Below are positions 10,901 to 22,259 of a DNA stretch of 64,000 bases, piece after piece (positions within the stretch are counted from its first letter, which is position 1; every line of letters starts with the position of its first letter). The stretch is from Adiantum capillus-veneris (lineage: Eukaryota > Streptophyta > Polypodiopsida > Polypodiales > Pteridaceae). The position numbers and the translations under genes are program-made. The stretch spans positions 75,943,291 through 76,007,290 of the forward strand of contig CM043948.1 in assembly GCA_014529385.2 (NCBI GenBank), given 5' to 3'. The notes beneath the pieces are model-generated. The model made no database searches and was not told the origin of the DNA. It saw nothing but the letters and a program-made list of their open reading frames with translations.

Positions 10901-13900
10901 TTTCTTACCACTTGGAGTGACCATGATAGGTTTTACATGGGGGTTTGGTTCCAAGGTCCACCACTTGTCCAAGCTAACTCTATTGAATTATAGAGAGAAG
11001 CAAAGGTCCACCACTTGTCCAAGCTAGGCTCCATTGAAACATGGAGAGAAGGATGCTCCATCATTTGTCGAAGCTAACTCTATTGAAACATGGGGGTTTA
11101 CGTTCAAGGTCCACCACTTGTCCAAGCTATTACCGCTAGTAGCATGAGTGGTTTTGTCTCAAGATTCACCACTTTATCACTCTATGTCATTATATTAAGG
11201 AAATCTGGGTGTTAAGGTCCACCACTTGTCCAACCTATAAGGCTATATCTTAAAGGTTATTCTTTCTCACCACTTGGAGTGACCATGATAGGTTTTACAT
11301 TGGGGTTTGGTTCCAAGGTCCACCACTTGTCCAAGCTAACTCTATTGAAACATAGAGAGAAGCAAAGGTCCACCACTTGTCCAAGCTAGGTCCATTGAAA
11401 CATGGAGAGAAGGATGCTCCACCATTTGTCCAAGATAGGCTCCATTGAAACATGAAGAGAAGCAAGGTGCACCATGTCTCCAAGATGCTAGGCTCCATCT
11501 AAATACCTTAAACCACGATATTCGTAGATGGGGGGTTTACATTCAAGGTCCACCACTTGTCCAACCTATTATTGCTAGTAGCATGAGTGGTTTGGTCTCA
11601 AGATTCACCACTTTCCACTCTATGTCATTATATTAAGAATATCTGGGTGTTAAGGTCCACCACTTGTCCAACCTATAAGGCTATATCATTAAGGTTATTC
11701 TCTTCACCACTTGGAGTGACCATGATAGGTTTTACATGGGGGTTTGGTTCCAAGGTCCACCACTTGTCCAAGCTAACTCTATTGAAACATAGAGAGAAGC
11801 AAAGGTCCACCACTTGTCCAAGCTAGGCTCCATTGAAACATGGAGAGAAGGATGCTCCACCATTTGTCGAAGCTAAGTCTATTGAAACATGGGGGATTTA
11901 CATTCAAGGTCCACCACTTGTCCAAGCTATTATCGCTAGTAGCATGAGTGGTTTTGTCTCAAGATTCACCACTTTTTCACTCTATGTCATTATATTAAGA
12001 ATATTTGGGTGTTAAGGTCCACCACTTGTCCAACCTATAAGGCTATATCTAAAGGTTATTCTTTCTCACCACTTGGAGTGACCATGATAGGTTTTACATG
12101 GGGGTTTGGTTCCAAGGTCCACCACTTGTCCAAGCTAACTCTATGAAACATAGAGAGAAGCAAAGGTCCACCACTTGTCCAAGCTAGGGTCCATTGAAAC
12201 ATGGAGAGAAGGATGCTCCACCATTTGTCAAGATAGGCTCCATGAAACATGAAGAGAAGCAAGCTGCACCATGTCTCCAAGATGCTAGGCTTCATCGAAA
12301 TACCTTAAACCCAGGATATTTTGTACATGGGGGGTTTACATTCAAGGTCCACCACTTGTCCAAGCTATTATCGCTAGTAGCATGAGTGTTTTTGTCTCAA
12401 GATTCACCACTTTTCACTCTATGTCATTATATTAAGAATATGTGGGTGTTAAGGTCCACCACTTGTCCAAACTATAAGTCTATATCTTAAAGGTTATTCT
12501 TTCTTACCACTTGGAGTGACCATGATAGGTTTTACATGGGGGTTTGGTTCCAAGCTCCACCACTTGTCCAAGCTAACTCTATTGACACAGAGAGAGAAGC
12601 AAAGGTCCACTACTTGTCCAAGCTAGGCTCCATTGAAACATGGAGAGAAGGATGCTCCACCATTTGTCCAAGATAGGCTCCATTGAAATATGACGAGAAG
12701 CAAGCTGCACCATGTCTCCAAGATGCTAGGCTCCATCGAAAAACATTAAACCCACGATATGTCCTAGATGAGGGGTTTACATTTAAGGTCCATTACTTGT
12801 CCAAGCTATTATTGGTAGTAGCCTGATTGGTTTGGTCTCAAGATTCACCACTTTTCCACTCTATGTCATTATATTAAGAATATGTGGGTGTTAAGGTCCA
12901 CCACTTGTACAACCTATAGGGCTACATCTTAAAGGTTATTCTTTCTTACCACTTAGAGTGACCATGATAGGTTTTACATGGGGGTTTGGTTCCAAGGTCC
13001 ACCACTTGTCCAAGCTAACTCTATTGAAACATAGAGAGAAGCAAAGGTCCACCACTTGTCCAAGCTAGGCTCCATTGAAACATGGAGAGAAGGATGCTCC
13101 ACCATTTGTCGAAGCTAACTCTATTGAAACATGGGGGTTTACATTCAAGGTCCACCACTTGTCCAAGCTATTTCGCTAGTAGCATGAGTGGTTTTGTCTC
13201 AAGATTCACCACTTTTTCACTCTATGTCATTATATTAAGAATATTTGGGTGTTAAGGTCCACCACTTGTCCAACCTATAAGACTATATCTTAAAGGTTAT
13301 TCTTTCTCACGACTTGGAGTGACCATGATAAGTTTTACATTAGGGTTTGGTTCCAAGGTCCACCACTTGTCCAAGCTAACTCTATTGAAACATAGAGAGA
13401 AGCAAAGGTCCACCACTTGTCCAAGCTAGGGTCCATTGAAACATGGAGAGAAGGATGCTCCACCATTTGTCCAAGATAGGCTCCATTGAAACATGAAGAG
13501 AAGCAAGCTGCACTATGTCTCCAAGATGCTAGGCTCCATCTAAATACCTTAAACCCACGATATTTCGTAGATGGGGGGTTTACATTCAAGTTCCACCACT
13601 TGTCCAACCTATTATCGCTAGTAGCATGAGTGGTTTGCTCTCAAGATTCACCACTTTTCTACTCTATGCCATTATATTAAGAATATCTGGGTGTTAAGGT
13701 CCACCACTTGTCCAACCTATAAGGATATATCATTAAGGTTATTCTTTCTCACCACTTGGAGTGACCATGATAGGTTTTACATGGGGGTTTGGTTCCAAGG
13801 TCCACCACTTGTCCAAGCTAACTCTATTGAAAATAGAGAAAACAAAAGGTCCACCACTTGTCCAAGCTAGGCTCATGAATCCAGAGATGCCCACCATTTG

Positions 13901-16900
13901 TCCAAGCTAGTCCATTGAAACATGGAGAGAACGATGCTCCACCATTTGTCGAAGCTAAGTCTATTGAAACATGGGGGGTTTACGTTCAAGGTCCACCACT
14001 TGTCCAAGCTATTATCGCTAGTAGCATGAGTGGTTTTGTCTCAAGATTCACCACTTTTTCACTCTATGTCATTATATTAAGAAATTTGGGTGTTAAGGTC
14101 CACCACTTGTCCAACCTATAAGGCTATATCTTAAAGGTTATTCTTTCTCACCACTTGGAGTGACCATGATAGGTTTTACATGGGGGTTTGGTTCCAGGTC
14201 CACACTTGTCCAAGCAAACTCTATTGAATCATAGAGAGAAGCAAAGGTCCACCACTTGTCCAAGCTAGGGTCCATTGAAACATGGAGAGAAGGATGCTCC
14301 ACCATTTGTCCAAGATAGGCTCCATCGAAAAATGAAGAGAAGCAAGCTGCACCATGTCTCCAAGATGCTAGGCTTCATCAAAATACCTTAAACCCAGGAT
14401 ATTTTGTACATGGGGGTTTACATTCAAGGGCCACCACTTGTCCAAGCTATTATCGCTAGTAGCATGAGTGGTTTTGTCTCAAGATTCACCACTTTTCCAC
14501 TCTATGTCATTATATTAAGAATATGTGGGTGTTAAGGTCCACCACTTGTCCAACCTATAAGTCTATATCTTAAAGGTTATTCTTTCTTACCACTTGGAGT
14601 GACCATGATAGGTTTTACATGGGGGTTTGGTTCCAAGCTCCACCACTTGTCCAAGCTAACTCTATTGAAACAGAGAGAGAAGCAAAGGTTCACCACTTGT
14701 CCAAGCTAGGCTCCATTGAAACATGGAGAGAAGGATGCTCCACCATTTGTCCAAGATAGGCTCCATTGAAACATGACGAGAAGCAAGCTGCACCATGTCT
14801 CCAAGATGCTAGGCTCCATCGAAAAACATTAAACCCACGATATGTCGTAGATAAGGGGTTTACATTCAAGGTCCAACACTTGTCCCAGCTAATATTGGTA
14901 GTAGCCTGAGTGGTTAGGTCTCAAGATTCACCACTTTTCCACTCTATGTCATTATATTAAGAATTTGTGGGTGTTAAGGTCCACCACTTGTCCAACCTAT
15001 AAGGCTACATCTTAAGGTTATTCTTTCTTACCACTTGGAGTGACCATGATAGGTTTTACATGGGGGTTTGGTTCCAAGGTCCACCACTTGTCCAAGCTAA
15101 CTCTATTGAAACATAGAGAGAAACAAGGTCCACCACTTGTCCAAGCTAGGCTCCATTGAAACATGGAGAGAAGGATGTCCACCATTTGTAAGATAGGCTC
15201 CATTGAACATGACGAGAAGCAAGCTGCACCATGTCTCCAAGATGCTAGGCTCCATCGAAATACATTAAACCCACGATATTTCGTAGATGGGGGTTTACAT
15301 TCAAGGTCCACCACTTGTCCAGCTATTATTGCTAGTAACTGAGTGGTTTGGTCTCAAGATTCACCACTTTTATTAAGAATATGTGGGTGTTAAGGTCCAC
15401 CACTTGTCCAACCTATAAGGCTACATCTTAAAGGTTATTCTTTCTTACCACTTGGAGTGACCATGATAGGTTTTACATGGGGGTTTGTTCCAAGGTCCAC
15501 CACTTGTCCAAGCTAACTCTATTGAAACATAGAGAGAAAAAAGGTCCACCACTTGTCAAGCTAGGTCCATTGAAACATGGAGAGAAGGATGCTCCACCAT
15601 TTGTCCAGATAGGCTCCATTGAAACATGAAGAGAAGCAAGCTGCACCATGTCTCCAAGATGCTAGGCTCCATCGAAATACATTAAACCACGATATTTCGT
15701 AGATGAGGGGTTTACATTCAAGGTCCACCACTTGTCTAAGCTTTTATTGCTAGTAGCTGAGTGGTTTGGTCTCAAGATTCACCACTTTTATTAAGAATAT
15801 GTGGGTGTTAAGGTCCACCACTTGTCCAACCTATAAGGCTACATCTTAAAGGTTATTCTTTCTTCCACTTGGAGTGACCATGATAGGTTTTACATGGGGG
15901 TTTGGTTCCAAGGTCCACCACTTGTCCAAGCTAACTCTATTGAAACATAGAGAGAAACAAAGGTTCCACCACTTGTCCAAGCTAGGCTCCATTGAAACAT
16001 GGAGAGAACGATGCTCCCATTTGTCGAAGCTAAGTCTATTGAAACATGGGGGGTTTACGTTCAAGGTCCACCACTTGTCCAAGCTATTATCGCTAGTAGC
16101 ATGAGTGGTTTTATCTCAAGATTCACCACTTTTTCACTCTATGTCATTATATTAAGAATATTTGGGTGTTAAGGTCCACCACTTGTCCAACCTATAAGGC
16201 TATATCTTAAAGGTTATTCTTTCTCACCACTTGGAGTGACCATGATAGGTTTTACATGGGTTTGGTTCCAAGGTCCACCACTTGTCAAGCTAACTCTATT
16301 GAATCATAGAGATCAGCAAAGGTCCACCACTTGTCCAAGCTAGGGTCCATTGAAACATGGAGAGAAGGATGCTCACTATTTGTCCAAGATAGACTCCATT
16401 GAAACATGAAAGAAGCAAGCTGCACCATGTCTCCAGATGCTAGGCTTCATCGAAATACTTAAACCCACGATATTTTGTACTGGGGGTTTACATTCAAGGT
16501 CCACCACTTGTCCAAGCTATTATCGCTAGTAGCATGAGTGGTTTTGTCTCAAGATTCACCACTTTTCACTCTATGTCATTATATTAAGATATGTGGGTGT
16601 TAAGGTCCACCACTTGTCCAACCTATAAGTTATATCTTAAAGGTTATTCTTTCTTACCACTTGGAGTGACCATGATAGGTTTTACATGGGGATTTGGTTC
16701 CAAGGTCCACCACTTGTCCAAGCTAACTCTATTGAAAATAGAGAGAGAAGAAAAGGTCCACCACTTGTCCAAGCTAGGTCCATTGAAACATGGAGAGAAG
16801 GATGCTCCACCATTTGTCCAAGATAGGCTCCATTGAAACATGACGAGAAGCAAGCTGCACCATGTCTCCAAGATGCTAGGCTCCATCGAAAAACATTAAA

Positions 16901-17990
16901 ACCACGATATGTTCGTAGATGAGGGGTTACATTTAGGTCCAACACTTGTCCAAGCTATTATTGGTAGTAGCCTGAGTGGTTTGGTCTCAAGATTCACCAC
17001 TTTTCCACTCTATGCCATTATATTAAGAATATTTGGGGTGTTAAGGTCCACCACTTGTCCAACCTATAAGGATATATCATTAAGGTTATTCTTTCTCACC
17101 ACTTGGAGTGACCATGATAGGTTTTACATGGGGGTTTGGTTCCAAGGTCCACCACTTGTCCAAGCTAACTCTATTGAAACATAGAGAGAAACAAAGGTCC
17201 ACCACTTGTCCAAGCTAGGCTCCATTGAAACATGGAGAGAACGATGCTCCACCATTTGTCGAAGCTAAGTCTATTGAAACATGTGGGGTTTACGTTCAAG
17301 GTCCACCACTTGTCCAAGCTATTATCGCTAGTAGCATGAGTGGTTTTGTCTCAAGATTCACCACTTTTTCACTCTATGTCATTATATTAAGAATATTTGG
17401 GTGTTAAGGTCCACCACTTGTCCAACCTATAAGGCTATATCTTAAAGGTTATTCTTTCTCACCACTTGGAGTGACCATGATAGGTTTTACATGGGGGTTT
17501 GGTTCAAGGTCCACCACTTGAATATAGAGAGAAGCAAAGGTCCACCACTTGTCCAAGCTAGGGCTCCATTGAAACATGGAGAGAAGGATGCTCCACCATT
17601 TGTCCAAGATAGGCTCCATTGAAACATGAAGAGAAGCAAGCTGCACCATGTCTCCAAGATGCTAGGCTCCATCAAAATACCTTAAACCCACGATATTTCG
17701 TAGATGGGGGGATTACTTTCAAGGTCCACCACTTGTCCAAGCTATTATCGCTAGTAGCATGGTTTGGTCTCAAGATTCACCAGTTTTCCACTCTATGTCA
17801 TTACATTAAGAATATCTTGGTGTTAAGGTCCACCACTTGTCCAACCTATAAGGCTATATCTTAAATGATATTTTTTCTCACCACTTGGAATGTGCATGAT
17901 ATGTTTTACATGGGTTTTTGTTCAAGGTCCACCACTTGTCCAAGCTAGATCTATTACATATATATTATAATACAATATTCAACTAGATTC
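7927..17990. repeat. 10-kb hierarchical satellite built on GGTCCACCACTTGTCC
   Basis: Using the anchor 'catgataggttttaca', units start near 7927, 8369, 8809, 9172, 9604, 10046, 10485, 10922, 11284, 11721, 12082, 12521, 12962, 13324, 13766, 14165, 14604, 15045, 15462, 15879, 16241, 16671, 17113, 17476 and 17895. Spacings fall into two main classes, 430-444 bp (type A) and 361-365 bp (type B), plus a few of 399-419 bp. Each A unit holds about eight sub-repeats of about 45-75 bp, each opening with a form of 'ggtccaccacttgtccaa' and followed by its own spacer. B units lack about 78 bp, where two sub-repeats are fused. From 10922 on, the unit order B-A-B-A-A recurs with a period of about 2.06 kb. 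No coding function is supported. Confidence 0.92.
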
Positions 17991-18420
17991 CCTACCTATC
18001 ATGTCCAGTAGCATGGATGCTGTAGCTTTAAGGTCCACCACTTGTCCAACCTATACTTCTTATGTAAGGGAGATCTCGCTATAAATTCAAAACCTTCCCG
18101 CCTAAATTTAAAATTCAAAATCTGATCCCTAAATTTAAAATATCCCTCCCAAATTTAAATATCCTGCCTAAATTTTAAATATCCCGCCCAAATTTTAAAA
18201 TTCAAACTTTTTTATAAAAATTTAAATTTTACCACTTAAATTTAAAATATTCCACGCGAAATTGATTTTAAATTCAAGTTTACCACAAAAAGATATCATT
18301 ATACCACCTAAATTCAAATATGCAAACCTCAAATCATTTTTTGTACATAAATTCAAACAATTCAAATTAACAAGCCTAAACTGATATTAGTTTGCATAGA
18401 TATGAATTTATCACACCTAA
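17991..18420. repeat. AT-rich tract with short 'cccgcctaaatttaaaat' repeats
   Basis: After a last motif copy near 18030 the sequence becomes very AT-rich. Between 18098 and 18250 a phrase of about 25-30 bp ('cctaaatttaaaat', with variants) repeats imperfectly five or six times. Nothing coding is visible. It may be a matrix-attachment-like spacer at the edge of the array, but that is only a guess from composition. Confidence 0.5.
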
Positions 18421-18960
18421 ATTATGTCACCATGTTAGAGAGAGTGGTTAGAGAATTTGAACAAGGTCCACCACTTGTCCAACCTAGATACCAAGAAGGA
18501 TTGAGTGTACAAGGTATTGTTTGGAGGTCCTTATAGTCCACTGGTCTCAAGGTCCCACACTTGTGGTAAGGGTCACCAAAAGTGTATATATTCATCCAAA
18601 GAAATACACGTATTTTTGGTCTACATGTCCTAGTTTCAACCATTTATGTCCATTAGGTGTATCACTAAACAACACTATATTTTGAGAAAACATAGTTACA
18701 ATCATATCTACAAATGGATTAGAGGAAAATCAGCTCAGCATACATCCAGAACTCGCTACAAGAATCGACTTTAACAGATCACGCAAGTAAGTCTTCCATT
18801 CAAGTTTACTAGTATTACAATGTGTTAGTTATTGTGATATTTATGTATGTATATATACTATGTGTGCATATCGTAATTAAGTGTAATTGTGTATCTGCAT
18901 TATGTATGAGTATTACAATGAATAACACAAATATACATACATACACATAGATAACACAGA
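18421..18960. repeat. Isolated motif copies, then unassigned spacer
   Basis: Single satellite-motif copies sit at about 18464 and 18549. The rest, to about 18960, is AT-rich with (at)- and (ac)-type dinucleotide stretches. I see no gene in it. Confidence 0.4.
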
Positions 18961-19345
18961 CGCACACATACATGAGCATGTATTTTCAAGAGAGAGATAG
19001 CAAGATACAGAGATAGATAGATAGAGAGAGAGAGAGAGAAAAATACCTGTTTTCTAGAGAGAGGAGGAGGAGAAGATAACAGATTTCACTGTGTTTATGT
19101 ATGTGGAAGAGAGGAAGACGATGTATGGGAATATGTGCACGTATTTTCAAGAGAGAGACAACAAGATAACAGATTTCACTGTGGTTATGTATGTGGAAGT
19201 GAGGAAGACGATGTTGGGAATATGTGCATGTATTTTCAAGAGAGAGACAACAAGATAACAGATTTCACTGTGGTTATGTATGTGGAAGAGAGGAAGACGA
19301 TGTGTAGGAATATGTGTATGTGTGCGGGGATATTTTTAAACTACG
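18961..19345. repeat. GA microsatellite and 89-bp tandem repeat
   Basis: A (ga)-rich run at about 18990-19075 is followed by three copies of an 89-bp unit. The phrase 'tatgtatgtggaag' starts near 19097, 19186 and 19275, and each copy also carries 'gtattttcaagagagagaca'. The last copy decays into GT- and GA-rich DNA. A 187-codon open frame across this region is a by-product of the repeat and of the GT-rich sequence to its right. Confidence 0.75.
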
Positions 19346-19880
19346 TATCTCTGTCTTTGACGAGAGAGTGTGTGTGCAAGAAGAGTTACAGAGAACCATC
19401 TTCTCTATATGGAGAAAGACAGAGAGTGAGAGAGAGAGAGAAATACTGTTTTTTCTCTATTCGTGAGGTGTGCAATGTCCTGAGAAGAAGCTATGCCGAT
19501 CCTGCCCTTCTGGAAAGCGTTGCGTACGCTGCTTGTTTCTTTATCTTGTGCGCGAACTTTCAATCCTGTGTGCTCCATGTGTGTGGTGTTGTGTACGTTG
19601 CGGGTATACTCCAACTGTGTGCGACCGTGTGCGCTTTCTGTGTGTTTGTGCTCGCCTGCTTTCTTTGTGCGTTGCTCGTGCGCTCTCTTTGTGCCTAATC
19701 TTGATAGGTTTTTAGAATGCCACGTATGCTACAAGTCCATGTTTTATCATAGGATTTAAAAAACAAAAAGCAATATAAAACATTAACCCATTCACACAGC
19801 CAAAATTAAAGAAATCATGGTTGTAAATATGCAAAACATGCGTACTCTTTTACTATGAATCACTTTTTTTTTAAATAAAT
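19346..19880. other. GT/CT-rich spacer, no supported gene
   Basis: This is a GT- and pyrimidine-rich plus strand. Open frames occur in three frames at once, which is what biased composition gives. The translations are Cys-rich with no domain. I call nothing here. Confidence 0.4.
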
Positions 19881-20150
19881 CTTTGGGCGCTGCCATCGAC
19901 CCCGCCCGGCATTCGGAGGCGCAAGGGGCTGCCGCCCTTAACCCCGCCAGGGCGGTGCCCGGATCACCTGGGCACTACCCCAGGACCCGACGAAACAATA
20001 TACCAAAATCAGCCTCCCAAGCCCGCCCATCGAGAGCGCTATATTCCACATCCCCATCAGAGCGCTACCCCCAAACCTCACGTGGAAGGCTGCCTTGTCA
20101 CCCCATTGTGGCATTGCCCTAAGACCCCGCATCTGGAGTGCTAAATGGGA
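19881..20150. other. GC-rich island with 'gcgct-ac/gcc-cc' repeats
   Basis: The interval is far richer in GC than its neighbours. It consists of diverged phrases such as 'gcgctgcc', 'gcgctaccccc', 'aaccccgcc' and 'gaccccgc' at irregular spacing. It looks like a fragment of a GC-rich repeat family inserted into AT-rich DNA. The left edge follows an A/T-rich run, and the right edge passes into AT-rich sequence near 20160. It could be part of an LTR or a SINE-like unit. I see no coding capacity. Confidence 0.5.
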
Positions 20151-20690
20151 CATTCTTCATTAGTGAATTTTGAACATAAATTTATTTAGCATATACTTAA
20201 ATATAATACAAATATTAACATATTAACTATACTACTAATTTACTATAGCAGTTCTAGATTATGTCCCATACTATATTTAAGGTGCCAAAGGTTTGGCCTT
20301 ATGGTCCTAGATTTAGCCAAGTGGTCAACACATATAGGACCAAGTGCACACTGTGCCACAAACTTGGCCACCACTTCACTTGCCAAAGTTTAGGCCACAT
20401 GGTCAATCCTAAGTTTCCAATGTTCTTATTATGTCACCTTTTGCCTCGTGGAAAAACCTAGGCTTGTTTTCACATACTCAGGCACTTCAAGCCATAATAA
20501 TTTTCATTACTCTTCGGCAACCCTTTTGTTCAAGTCTTTGAAAAACGTTGCTTAAGGCCACCCTAAACCATTTTCATTTAGGGGTGTCTAAAAACTAGCT
20601 TTTGGCAATTCGAGAAGAAAATGGTCAAAGTTTTATACTTTGTTTTAACACTTGACCATTCAAATTATTGGAAAGCAAGGTCCTTGTAAT
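20151..20690. other. Unassigned AT-rich spacer
   Basis: No gene is seen. Phrases such as 'aacttggccaccacttcacttgcc' (20361-20385) may be very old relatives of the satellite motif. Confidence 0.3.
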
Positions 20691-22195
20691 ACTTTTCTTT
20701 GGACATCACACATTAAAACTAGGTCCCTCACTTGTCCAAGCTATGCTCTAATACAATAAAGGGCTTTTGGTTTCAAGATGCACCACTTTCCCAACCTTGA
20801 TTCCATTAAAGAAGCTAGCTCTACTTAGACATTTAATAGCAAGGTCCTGTAGCAGTTCACATTGAACATTTTCCATGGCAGCTAGGTCCACCACTTATCT
20901 AAGCTATGCTCTAATACAGTAAGGGGGTTTTGGTTTCAAGATCCACCACTTGTCCAAACTTGATTTGGGAAGCAAGGTCCTATAATAGTTTGCTTTGGAC
21001 ATTCACCATTACAACTAAGTCCACGACTTCTCAAGCTATGTTCTAATACACTAAGGACGTTTTGGTTTGAAGGAGAACCACTTGTACGACTTTGTTTTTG
21101 GAAGTAAGGTCTTTACATAGTTCACCTTGGGACTTGGACATTGGATATAAACTAAGCCCACACTTGTCCAAGCTATCCTCTATATATAGAAAGGGTTTGG
21201 GTTTCAAGATTCACCACTTTTCCAACCTTTCTTCATTAAAGAAAGGAGGGGATTATAACTAGGTCCAATTGTCCAAGATATGCTCTGATATAGAAAGGGA
21301 TTTTGGTTTCAATAATCCACACGTGTTCAACCTTGCAAGACTCAAGGGATACTTGGACATTGGAAAGCATAGTCCTATAGTAGTTGATAGGTGGCAGTGG
21401 TTATAAACAATAGGTCCAACCTATTCTCATATAGCAAAGAGGCTTTGGTTTCAAGGTCCACTTGTCCAACCTTGCTTCCATTAAAGAATGAGGGGCTACG
21501 TAAACATTGGCAAGCAAGGTAGGAAAGGTCCTAAGGTATTTCACCTTGGATATTGGGCATTATAACTAGGTCCACCACTTGTCCAAGCTATGCTCTGATA
21601 TAGAAAGGGGATTTTCGTTTCAAGGTCACCACGTGTTCAACCTTGCAAGACTCAAGGGATACTTGGACATTGGAAAGCATAGTCCTATAGTAGTTGATAG
21701 GTGGCAGTGGGTATTACAACTAGGTCCAACCTATGCTCTCATATAGCAAAGGGCTTTGTTTCAAGGTCACCACTTGTCCAACCTTGTCATTAAAGAAATG
21801 AGGGGCTACGTAAACATTGGCACCAAGGTTAGCAAGGTCCTAAGGTATTTTCACCTTGGTGGATATTGGGCATTATAACTAGGTCCACACTTGTCCAAGC
21901 TATGCTCTGATATAGAAAGGGGATTTTTGTTTCAAGGTCCACCACGTGTTCAACCTTGAAAGACTCAAGGGATACTTGGACATTGGAAAGCATAGTCCTA
22001 TAGTAGTTGATAGGTGGCAGTGGGTATTACAACTAGGTCCACCACTTGTCCAACTATGCTCTAATATAGCAAGGATGGCTTTGGTTTCAAGATCCACCAT
22101 AATTTCCAACCTTGCTTCCATTTATATAGCAAGGAGGATTTGGTCTCAAGTTTCACCACTTGTCCAACCTATGCAAACCTTTTCCATGTTGTAGC
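20691..22195. repeat. Second motif array with ~311-bp units
   Basis: The phrase 'tgctctgatatag' starts near 21281, 21591 and 21903, giving periods of 310 and 312 bp. Each unit also contains 'gcaaggtcctaaggtattt', 'gatacttggacattggaaag' and 'gttgataggtggcagtgg'. Satellite-motif copies ('ggtccaccacttgtccaa') punctuate each unit, but the spacers differ from those of the 7.9-18 kb array. The left part (20700-21280) holds more diverged units. This is therefore a separate higher-order array that grew from the same core motif. It ends immediately before the DUF7869 pseudogene. Confidence 0.8.
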
Positions 22196-22259
22196 AAGAT
22201 TTTTGTTTGAAGAGTATTTTTCTATAACTATGGATTTAACAATGTAATCTTTTTCACTT

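Noticed and set aside
7541-17675. Many minus-strand ORFs of 60-98 codons with repeated DKWWTL and SLCFN
   Set aside because: They follow the satellite period, have counterparts in other frames, are cut by stops in most units and have no start context. They are the satellite core read as protein.
7927-17990. CRISPR-like array (regular repeats with spacers)
   Set aside because: The 'spacers' are themselves repeated every 440 bp, repeats are variable and the context is a plant genome; it is a satellite.
19135-19698. 187-codon plus-strand ORF, Cys-rich at its end
   Set aside because: The first third translates the 89-bp repeat and the rest is GT-rich sequence open in three frames; no domain, no signal peptide pattern.
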